64,000 bases of DNA from Triticum aestivum (taxonomy: Eukaryota; Streptophyta; Magnoliopsida; Poales; Poaceae), in the NCBI RefSeq assembly GCF_018294505.1, contig NC_057808.1:226855684-226919683 (forward strand). The letters are read 5' to 3'. Made by a program: the position numbers and the translations under genes. Shown here in pieces: positions 55,579 to 64,000 of this stretch. Under the pieces are notes generated by a model. The model was not told where the DNA came from. It worked only from the letters and a program-made list of their open reading frames with translations, and did not search any database. The first letter of the stretch is position 1, and every line of letters starts with the position of its first letter.

Positions 55579-55998
55579 CCCTTAGTGGAATCACGGCATC
55601 TTGCATTGTGCGAGGGCGTGAGGAGATTACGGTGTCCCTAGTGGCTTCTTGGGAGCATTGTGCCTCCACACCGCTCCAAACGGAGATTAGCATCCGCAAG
55701 GGTGTGAACTTTGGGATACATCGTCGTCTCCGCGTACCTCGGTTATCTCTTACCCGAGCTCTTTTCTTATGCACTTTACTTTGGGATGGCCGTATGACAT
55801 GTTATTTTTCTTGCTATCACTTAGTTGTTTATCTTGCTTAGCATAAGTTGTTGGTGCACATAGGTGAGCATAGTTGTTTTAGGTTTTGTGCTTGACATAT
55901 TAAACGCTAGTTTTATTCCGCATTTGTTCAATCCTAAACCGTAATTATTTTAAAGCGCCTATTCACCCCCCCCTCTAGGCGACATCCTCGATCTTTTA

Positions 55999-56377
55999 GC
56001 AACCCTTTATCACTTTGTGCATGCTCGCTGAACCGGCACCTCCCCATCCGTCATACTCACCTCGCCACGCACAAGATTGCCCTAATGTCGAGTGCTTGAT
56101 GGCTAGGGATTGGCAATGGTGCAGCTCCTGGTGGTGCATTGTCAGTGGTTTCGATTTTGTTGCTGCTCGTGCGCTATTACGACGACTTTTCATGTCTTTG
56201 CCCCTCGGCATGTATGGTTTTCCTTGTAAACTAGATCAAGATTTTCGATTTGGTCTTCCTTATAAGCCACATCACGGTTTTCAATCTGGGTCTCTTGTGA
56301 ACCGAATCATTTTATTTGAATAAAGATCAATATTCATGTGGGGATTCCTCCCCATCCCCCACGTGACGTGTTAAAAA
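55999..56377. other. No recognisable gene
   Basis: Unique-looking sequence between the solo LTR and the LINE. No motif seen. Confidence 0.4.
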
Positions 56378-56395
56378 AACTTTATGGCTCAGTTT

Positions 56396-57921
56396 TTTTA
56401 CGGGTAAAGAACTTTATTCCTTAGATAATAGAGAGATCATGTACAATGAGATGAGAAATAAAGTCCAGAATTGAGCTATCCCAAACCTCGGATGATCTAT
56501 TACTAAGGGAGTATTTTGCTAAGCTATTTGCTATATTGTTGGCTTCACGGAAGCAATGGATCACGTCCACCTTTGTTAAGCCTGCAACAAGAGCTTTACA
56601 TTCAGAAAACACAGCTGCATCTGGGCCTAAATAAACATCTTGAGTGAGTGCTTCGACAACATTCGAGCTATCCGATCCCACTGTCACCAAATTGCAGCCA
56701 ATGTTGCCGGCCAAGTAAAATCCATTTTGGATCGCTACCATCTCGCCGCTTCTGCACTTATGACATGCATTATAAACCACACAACTGCACCTACAAACTG
56801 CCCATGGCCATCTCGAGCTACTGCTCCTGTAGCTCCAGTCATAGTCTTAACACAGAATGAAGCATCTACATTAATTTTAACAGTTCCTCTACTTGGTTTT
56901 CTCCACATGTGATCACGCTTTTGAACCGGTCGATTTGGAGTATATGCACAGACAAAGTTTGTTGCTACCACCTTGATAGATACTGCAGTACACTCCGGTG
57001 GCCTGATTTTTTCTCCTTTAACGAACTGACGCTGCTGCCACCAGATGTACCAACTCGCCACCGCAATTAGTTCCGCCATAGGAAGCTCCCCAATAGAGGA
57101 TCGCCCCCTCATCAGAATATCCATGGTGATAGCACCAGATCGGTCTTCCCCAACTGCTTTAAGTATTTCCTCTTTCAGCCCTAGTTGGGTCCAGACTTCC
57201 AATGCTCGCTTGCAAGTGAATAGGCAGTGATGTGAATCTTCAGACCCAATACGATAGTTTGGGCATTGTGGAGAAGTTGGGATATGTCTACCAGCTAGTG
57301 TTCCTAGACACGGTAGTACCCCGCGAAGCACTTTCCACACGAAGTGTTTTACCTTCCCTGGTATCTTAAGGCTCCAAATATTTTTCCACGAGTCACATTC
57401 TTGGTGACTACCTAGTCCATTACTACGGTTCCAGTGGTGTCCAAATTGGTGTTCAAATTCGACATAATATGCCGATCGTACCGAGAAAGTACCAGAACGA
57501 GTGTGATGCCAAGCTACAAAATCATCCATCACTTCCACCCGAAGTGGTATTTGTAATATTCTGTGAACATCGACGAGTGAGAACACAGAACGTATAAAGA
57601 GCTTCAGCCCATTGGCCAGTGTGCGGATCAATCCATTCTTCCACTTTCCCCAACATAGTTGTTCCTCTTGGTGTGATGACCTTCCTAGATTCACTAGTTG
57701 GAATCCAAGGATCGTTCCATGATGTTAATTTGTGAGCCAGTGCCCATCCTCCAAATGCATCCCTTTTGAACATTTGTATGCCCGCGACAATACTTTGCCA
57801 TGTAAAAAAAGAACCCTTTTTAGAGCCTGCATTGAGTATATCTCCATCTGGATAGTATTTTGTACTAAGAACAAGAGTCCGAATTCTGGAGTAGTCGCCA
57901 ACATTGTTTTGCTAGGAAAGC
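56396..57921 (-). mobile_element. 5'-truncated LINE with perfect 18-bp TSD
   Basis: The duplication AACTTTATGGCTCAGTTT occurs at 56378-56395 and 57922-57939, identical over 18 bp. A short A-tail (TTTTT on the plus strand, just inside the left copy) gives the 3' end. Only about 1.5 kb remains, lacking endonuclease and RT, as expected for aborted target-primed reverse transcription. It lies about 600 bp beyond the GLDH stop codon and on the same strand. Confidence 0.92.
56421..57900 (-). pseudogene. LINE ORF2 C-terminus (zf-RVT and RNase H)
   Basis: Read leftward: SKKGSFFTWQSI and LTSWNDPWIP (post-RT region), then KNIWSLKIPGKVKHFVWKVL with the C/H-rich CPNYRIGSEDSHHCLFTC (zf-RVT), then KINVDASF and an RNase H-like domain ending ISHLIVHDLSII. 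Frameshifts near 57620 and 56770 split it. Plant LINEs of the L1 clade have this order. Confidence 0.85.
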
Positions 57922-57939
57922 AACTTTATGGCTCAGTTT

Positions 57940-58547
57940 GTACTTGTTGAATCTATTGTGCTTATTTTATAATCTAAAATTTCAGGGGGGAAATAAGCAA
58001 AGTAGATCAAGCAAACACTAAAATAGGGACCTTCTTCCCTCGGGCAAACAAGTTTACGAAAATCCACCGCAGCGCCAAACGCAGCCAACCATAGTGGCTT
58101 GGTACGATTGCGCAATCACAACACGATGATTTGTTAAAATTTTGGTTTAAAAAGAAATTCTCCAGCTTCACATTGAACCGAATCAATTTGTTCTTCCTCC
58201 TCAGAATTTATTTCAACAGAAGATGATATATAGTACCATAGATAAGCATAGATTGTTTAGTCATGAACCAAAGACATCCTCCTCCAACAAGCGCTTAACC
58301 TGAGATCACTAAAAAACTACCTCTACGGCTCTACCAACCAAGCAAGTTCTACAAAGAGAATAACTCGGAAGCCCGCGTCTATAATCATGTAAACCACCAG
58401 CACATCAGCATGATAGTTTTGACTTTTGATCCAACTATCAACAACAGAATCCAACTTGGAAGAGTACATTTCTCCAGAGGGCAAAAAAAAAAGATGCACA
58501 TTATGATAAAGCTCTGTGCCTTCAGCATACCATCAATCAGAACACCT
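57940..58547 (-). other. GLDH 3' UTR and flank
   Basis: No other gene is visible. On the minus strand an AATAAA lies at about 58206-58211, some 340 nt after the GLDH stop, a plausible polyadenylation signal. The exact end of the transcript cannot be read from sequence. Confidence 0.45.
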
Positions 58548-61500
58548 TTACTTTGCATGTTGGACAGTCTGCATTCCTGGGAAAAACTTCTCTAACTTGG
58601 CACTGGAGAGAACCTTGTTAGGGTCCAGCTCCATGCGCGCCTTGTTATACGCGTCAACGGGGAAGCGTTTCCGCAACCTAGCCTGCAGTTGAGCAAGTTC
58701 ATCCTTGTCCTTCGGAACCTGAGAAGAATCAGAAAGAATTCGTTAGGAAGCAAACCATTTTGTCAATAACGCTTGCAAGACAGTTTAGCAGGCCACTGCT
58801 ATGCCTGCAAGAGAAGAGATGATTCTCTTGAAATGAACAGGTATGATGCTGATCTTCCACCACATCTGCAGCAATGCTTACTAACAAACACCAAACGGTA
58901 GTATGTGCATGAATCTTGCAGGTGATAGTTAAAGTTGGTACCTCAATTTTAGCCCAGTGTTCATATGCAGAATAATCATCCCAGAGACTAGTTTGCGTCA
59001 GACTTCTGTAGTTGAAGAACTCCTCGGTAATATCCTTCCTTTGGCGAGGATCCGATGTTGGTAAATACATTATTATACCAACCTGCATTACATTACCACA
59101 GTAAGTATTTTAAGAGGACTAACAAAGAAAGTAGTTAACTAAAAGTTGAAATATGGTAAAAACTGCATAAAACCTTGTGTCATGGTTAACAATTGAGTTT
59201 TGACAGATTCATCTACAAAATTTTCTATATATTTGACAAAGTAGCATGAACCAAAGTTCTTCCATGACTATTATTAATTTATTACCGATACTGACACCTA
59301 TACATACTGATTTATGTAGGTATCTATGATCACAAATGACATACTGTTGAGAATAGCAAAGTTTTTCATCGGCTTGTAAAATAATTATATCAAATATCAC
59401 AGTTTGAACTGAGTTATACAGGGGAAGTGTCCTCTAAAGTTTAAAATATCCTAAAAGAATTACTCTCCGATCCATAATAAGTGTCGCAGTTTTGAACTAC
59501 GGTTAGTTCAATCTTAGTTCAAAACTGCGACACTTAATTTGGATCGTATGGAGTACCAAATAAGAATAGAACATGTTCTACATTTCTACACAAAATTAAG
59601 ATAAACCCAAATCTCATTTGGGTCAATAAGAGAAAAATACTTCTGGAACTGTGACAGTGTTATTGTTTAGTAACTCGGTAAGCATTTGCCTTTTTGATAT
59701 CTTGCAAATCTCAATTGAGTTGAATCTTAAATTATTGCATGGAAATAGAACATGCCCTCCTGTGAATCTGGTATAACTTTATAACTTTTGTAACTCGCAG
59801 CAACATTAATTAACACAACAATAAAATGTGGCAGAAGAACAAGTTACCCATGAAAATATGTCATCTTCTTCACAGCTTGATGCCGGACTCATGGGGCTCC
59901 TGCTGCGGGCAGTCCAACGCTGCTCAATAGGTGCAGGTGCAGGTATATCCTCCTTCTCAATCAACTGTAGCAACTCCTCCATATAATATAAATCCTTCAT
60001 GTTTGGCTTCGCTAGAGTTCCTGTAGGGAAGCAGGTTTCAGAAACCCACTGCTGCCCACCACAATCAAAACCTAGTATTTCATCACTCCAGCCCATGCGA
60101 TATCCCTCAGACTTCTTCCAATACTCAGCTTCTGCTTTATTAATTCTGATCACATGATCTTTATCCAGAGGATCAAGGGCGAGCAATTGATCCCTCAATT
60201 CAGTAAATGAAAGTTGATCTATCGCTGGGTCTTTACTGTCGGCTTCAGTTCTGAAAAACATCTATAAGGTGGCATAAGCTAGAAACCAAAACAAAACAAA
60301 AATCCGCTATTCCTGAGTAAAGCTAGAATTTTAGTGCAAATAAATTCAAAATTAGCTCCTTTGAGTAAAGCTGCAAGTGGTTCTAACATATATTCACTAT
60401 TTTACTTGGCTGCATACACCTTTAATTTGTCTATCATTTCAAGGTAGCACAACTGAATGCCTAACGAGCAGACAAAAAGGTTCCACCTGACACTTCTTGT
60501 ATAACTTATGACATATGCGACTCTTCCTACAAACATCACGGCTCCCCGTGCCTTTCTGTACGAGCCACAACAAAGTGACAAGGGTCTCAAGCTGGAAAGG
60601 TCAAATTCAGACTAAAACATGGAAGAGCAAGCTAAAAACACCATGGCCAGTTGGTAGCCAGAGTAAAATAACTTGCTCCCTACCATTTCAGTTTCTAACC
60701 AAGGGAATATTTAGCTGATTCATTCAGGTAATCAGATACAAAAGAATATCTGTATAAGTGTAGAAAATCTAAGTGAAGTTTGTTAGTACTCAAGTGCACA
60801 CACAGTAAAAGTGTAAGAGTACTTGTAATGTGCTCTCGGGTTAACCGTGAAAGAGTTATGATGAAGTTTCCATACAGAAAATCAAGGAAGCAGTGCAATT
60901 TATATATCAAACCACGCCAAGTGTTCGCACCTATATTTCTTCAATGACTCTCGGTAAAGGTCACGAACATGCTGTAGGGCTTCATCCTTTCCATATTTTG
61001 ATGCCAACTTTGGAGCTTTCCATCTTGAAGGAGGATTACATTGGACAACAACAACTGTATCAGTATATGGAATCCACAAGTACTTGATATGTTTGTTTTC
61101 AGAAAGCCATTTCCTGAAAAGGGCAGGAAAGCAAGGAAGTTAGGCATTCCTCTAGTAAAAGATACTAAAACTGTATATGGACTAAGCAACTGAGATGTGT
61201 AGCATTACTGGTGGTTTTTCTTGATTTCATCTGCATTAGAAACAAAAGTATGCTCAACAAGTTGGTGTCTTTCTACACACTGAAGAGTAACTTCTGCAAC
61301 GACTCCTAGGCCACCAAGTCCACAGCGGGCAAGATAAAACAAATCAGGATCTTTCTCCCTTGATAACTCTATCGTCCCTTTGGCAGGAGTAACCAGTTTC
61401 ATGCTAATAACCTGCTCATCAATTGGAGGCAATTTCGCACCAGTACCATGGGCACCAACCTGTAGGCAATCAAGAATTTAACATTTGAAATTAGTTACCC

Positions 61501-64000
61501 ATATTCATATCATGTCCAAACTGAAACTAGTGGATGTGAAGCTTCATTCACACAAGTTGTAGAGCAATACCAATAAAGCAATTAGATCCCTCAAGCAGTA
61601 GGGCGAGTAAAGTTGGGCATCATATTCAGATGATAAGCAGTTAGCACGCATAAAAGCTAGTATACACAGTGAAAACAAATGGCAGTACATAGTTACTTTG
61701 ATGCCATAAGAACTATTCATAACTAACATTCTACTCATTGCTCCTTTCAGCAAATATACTTATCTCTCTCTCACAAAAATTGGGCAATACTACGAAAGAG
61801 GTTCTTTTCAGTAGAAACACGTGGAATTCCATGTTACAAAGAATGTCAAAAACATTTGTAGCTGGTACAAAATTTGTAAGGATGTGCAATGAATATATAA
61901 CAAAGACAAGGCTTAGAGAATCCCCCCTTATGAAAAGCAAATTAAGTCTATCTTCTTCGCAAACCTCAAGTATTGGAGAACTTCTGGGTAAGAAATCTAA
62001 AAATGGAAGACCCGGATGATAAGACTCGACCGAAGAGAACCTTCGGTCTTTCTGTTAACTATTTTCTGCTGATTGATGTGTCTGAACTAGAAAGACCACT
62101 CTAGCCCTTCTGTTAGTATGTGCAAGGACATGAACTGAATCTCCTAGTAAAATAACATGAAAGTTTTGCCACTCTCTGGAACCCTCATCTGTCACTACAT
62201 TAAGCACGTTTGAACTCCTGCAACAGGCTATGAGGCGATGCTTTCTAGCTTTTATGCGAATAAAACAGGAACTAATGCAGTGTTGCTAATGTGAAGCATT
62301 TCATCGAATATCTTCAATCAAATTTGTGCCAAATGATTTTCCAATTTTCATTCTAGTACTACCAAATATCAGCGATACAACTCCTTGCATAGCGCATGTA
62401 CAGAAGGAGTTGAGAATTATCCATAACCATAATTAATATCCTATTCACAGCTCCTTTGAGCAAATGCTTGTTCCTCCGAAAAAAGGGCAATATTAATCAA
62501 AGCAGTTTTCAATCTTCAATAGAAATACATGGCTCTATGTTAAAAAGAACATTAAAAACATCTGCAGATGGTAAACATAGCCATGTGCAATTAAATTTAA
62601 AAGAAATAATAAGCTCAGTAAGTATACATTATGAAGAAAAGCAAATAAATTATATCCTCTCAAATCTCAAGTACTCCCTCCATCCCAAATTACGTGTCTT
62701 AGATTTGTCTAGATACCGAACTTAACATGGGAGGAGTCCGTAAAGAGAGATCTGAGGAGTATCACCAAAGAACTAGCCACGGACAGGGGTGCGTAGAAGC
62801 TTGCTATCCATGTTCCAGAACCATGAGTTGGTTGCGAGATTCTTATGGGTTTCAGCTCTAGCCTACCCCAACCTCTTTGGGACTAAAGGCTTTGTTGTTG
62901 TTGTTGTAGATTTGTCTAGATACGGATGTATCTAAACACATTTTAGTGTTAGATACATCCGTATCTAGATAAATTTAAGACAAGTAATTTGGGATGGGTT
63001 GCATTAGGGAATATTTTAGTAAGAAATATAAAAAAGAAAGACCTAATTAAATAATAAGACTCAACCAAAGATAGCCTTGAGTCTTGTTAACCATTTTCTG
63101 CCGATTGATCTGTCTGTGAACTAAAAAGGCCCATCTAGCCCATATATTAGTAGGTGCAAGGACATGAACGAATCTACAAGTACAATACATGCAAAAGTTT
63201 TGTCAAACGTCGATGTCTAAAGCAATAGTAGATTAGTTCTACATTAAGTGTGTTTGAATCCCTGCAACAGGCTATGAGACGATGCTTTCTTGCTTGTATG
63301 TGAATATAACAGTAACTCTTGCAGTGTTGCAAATGTGAAGCATGCCATAGAGCACCTTCAACCAAATTTGTGCTAAGTGATTTTGACGATTTTCATTGTA
63401 ATATCAAAATTCACTAATAGAGCTCATCGCATGTATGGAGGGAATGGCTTTCCCCAATTGAACAGACCTGAATGATGCCGCCGACCTGCTGCTCTCGAAT
63501 GGACGCAAAGTTCTGCAGTGTGAGCCCATGCTCTCGGAGCGCATCGACGAGCTCGGCGACACGTATCCCGGCCTGCACCGTGACGGTCTTCTTCTTGACA
63601 TCGACGTCTAGCACCTTGTCCATGAGCGCAAGGTTGACCATGCCGGCCCGGGAGAGCCCGAGGCCATTGGGGGACAGCCCGGAGCCGAGGGGTCTGAGCC
63701 TGCGTCGCTCCCTGTGGGCGGTGGCGAGGGCATCCTCGAGCGCCGGGATGGAGTCGGGCTGGAGGAGGACGCGGGTGTGGACCTCGTGAGTGCCGCTCCA
63801 GTTGGAGACGGTGTGGAGGTCGTCGGGGAGGGGCGCGTACTTGAAGGGGACGGCCTTCTTGTGGAGCGCGTCGGGCGGGAAGGGGAAGGAGTAGTAGGTG
63901 GCGGCGCCGCAGCCGAGGACGAGGAGCGCGTAGCCGGCGTACTTGCGGAGGTCGGTGTCGGAGGCCGGGAGAGGGGAGGAGGAGGAGAGAGCACGGATAA
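58548..64000 (-). CDS. GLDH: L-galactono-1,4-lactone dehydrogenase (partial, 6 exons)
   Basis: It catalyses the last step of plant ascorbate synthesis, passing electrons to cytochrome c at the inner mitochondrial membrane; it is also known as a complex I assembly factor. Exons on the minus strand: 64000(edge)-63468, 61459-61209, 61113-60931, 60250-59848, 59082-58942, 58718-58548. All introns are GT-AG and phases agree; the stop is TAA at 58548. Visible: 177 + 382 residues of about 580-600. The N-terminal targeting peptide and start lie off the edge. Motifs: membrane segment YAGYALLVLGCGAATYYSF; FAD domain with GSGLSPNG, where Leu replaces the His that carries covalent FAD in related oxidases; VGGIIQVGAHGTGAKLPP across the exon 1/2 join; ILGFDCGGQQW; and IEQRWTARSRSPMSP with the Glu and Arg described as substrate-binding in Arabidopsis. 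No lesions seen. Confidence 0.96.
59463..59553. mobile_element. Stowaway MITE in GLDH intron 4
   Basis: 91 bp with inverted repeats (CTCTCCGATCCATAATAAGT and its complement, through GCAGTTTTGAACTA), flanked by TA at 59461-59462 and 59554-59555. The central symmetry and TA duplication are those of Stowaway (Tc1/Mariner) MITEs. Confidence 0.88.
61704..62368. repeat. Intron 1 tandem duplication, copy A
   Basis: About 665 bp, colinear with copy B. Shared landmarks: CTCCTTT(C/G)AGCAAAT, GTGCAAGGACATGAAC, CTGCAACAGGCTATGAG and ATGCTTTCT. Copy A keeps the empty site (CAAGTATTGG at about 61967) where copy B carries a MITE. Confidence 0.85.
62674..63003. mobile_element. Stowaway MITE in GLDH intron 1, split by a SINE
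   Basis: It opens CTCCCTCCATCCCAAATTAC after TA at 62672-62673 and closes with the complement GTAATTTGGGATGG near 62985-62998. The inner repeats (GATACGGATGTATCTAA and TTAGATACATCCGTATC) are typical of the Thalos/Athos group. The right TA appears eroded. Confidence 0.85.
62717..62906 (+). mobile_element. Au-like SINE inserted in the MITE
   Basis: About 190 bp ending in CTAGCCTACCCCAACCTC, TTTGGGACTAAAGGC and a (TTG)n tail, the 3' end of plant Au SINEs. It is flanked by a 17-bp duplication TAGATTTGTCTAGATAC (62700-62716 and 62907-62923) made from MITE sequence. The 5' part would be tRNA-derived; I could not confirm the A and B boxes. Confidence 0.85.

Larger units (their letters stand above)
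53286..55998 (+). mobile_element. Probable solo LTR (2.7 kb)
   Basis: It begins TGAAAGAACATGCGGATCC and ends near GACATCCTCGATCTTTTA. The normal end would be CTTTCA, complementary to the opening TGAAAG. No primer site, coding domain or second copy lies beside it, so a solo LTR left by recombination is the simplest reading. The flanks GTGAC and GCAAC could be an eroded target duplication. A TATA box (TATAAAAG, 54938-54945) is followed by a CT-rich leader. The middle carries the GCGGTAGTACCGC palindrome family. Confidence 0.6.
62411..63412. repeat. Intron 1 tandem duplication, copy B
   Basis: About 1,002 bp. After subtracting the MITE plus SINE (about 330 bp), some 670 bp align with copy A. 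Divergence by eye is roughly 20-25 percent with small indels, so the duplication is old. Confidence 0.85.

Noticed and set aside
62891..62906. Independent (TTG)n microsatellite
   Set aside because: It is the tail of the SINE, bounded by the 17-bp duplication.
63608..63994. Ser/Pro/Thr-rich 128-residue minus-strand ORF
   Set aside because: It is an out-of-frame shadow of GLDH exon 1, whose correct frame gives the membrane segment and FAD motifs.

Overview
The window is a piece of a large, repeat-dense grass genome, almost certainly Triticeae (Triticum/Aegilops type). The signs are an Angela-type Copia element with 1,735-bp LTRs, several Gypsy families nested in one another, Stowaway MITEs, an Au-like SINE with a (TTG)n tail, and one intron-rich host gene at the right edge. 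About 85-90 percent of the sequence is transposable element. There are two assembly gaps (4816-4825 and 14324-14884). I saw no tRNA, rRNA or CRISPR array.

Layout: 1-540 is the decayed RNase H end of a LINE-type reading frame. 1091-1401 is a NAC-domain pseudo-exon. 2597-3147 is a Gypsy LTR with its primer-binding site, cut off abruptly. An old minus-strand Gypsy-like element is the 'floor' of the nest; its pieces lie at 3148-4506, 17472-20025 and 43079-43801. Two elements broke into it: a young Gypsy element (4507-17471, TSD ATGGA) and an Angela Copia element (20026-43078, TSD TTACT/TTGCT). A complete minus-strand Gypsy element (27090-41601, TSD AGACC) then entered the 3' LTR of Angela. An 845-bp foldback element with a 9-bp TSD (39045-39889) sits inside the gag of that Gypsy. 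To the right, a second member of the same Gypsy family (43802-46303) was broken in gag by a GC-rich, pol-deleted Gypsy element (46304-52470). After an unassigned stretch comes a probable solo LTR rich in a 13-bp palindrome (53286-55998), then a 5'-truncated LINE with a perfect 18-bp TSD (56396-57921).

The only intact-looking host gene is L-galactono-1,4-lactone dehydrogenase (GLDH), on the minus strand from 58548 past the right edge. It makes the last step of vitamin C synthesis in mitochondria. Six exons can be placed with canonical splice sites and consistent phases; only the N-terminal targeting region is missing. Intron 1 holds a diverged tandem duplication, and one copy carries a Stowaway MITE that itself carries a SINE. 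Intron 4 holds another MITE.

The most unusual feature is a spliced gene on the strand opposite to pol in the 27090-41601 Gypsy. It has its own TATA box, a 5' UTR intron and five phase-consistent coding exons encoding about 985 residues. Other notable points: both members of that Gypsy family begin Gag inside the LTR and translate through the primer-binding site; nearly all nonsense codons in the Gypsy elements are TAG where CAG is expected; and the young Gypsy has an extra ORF before gag plus coding-like mini-exons inside its LTRs.
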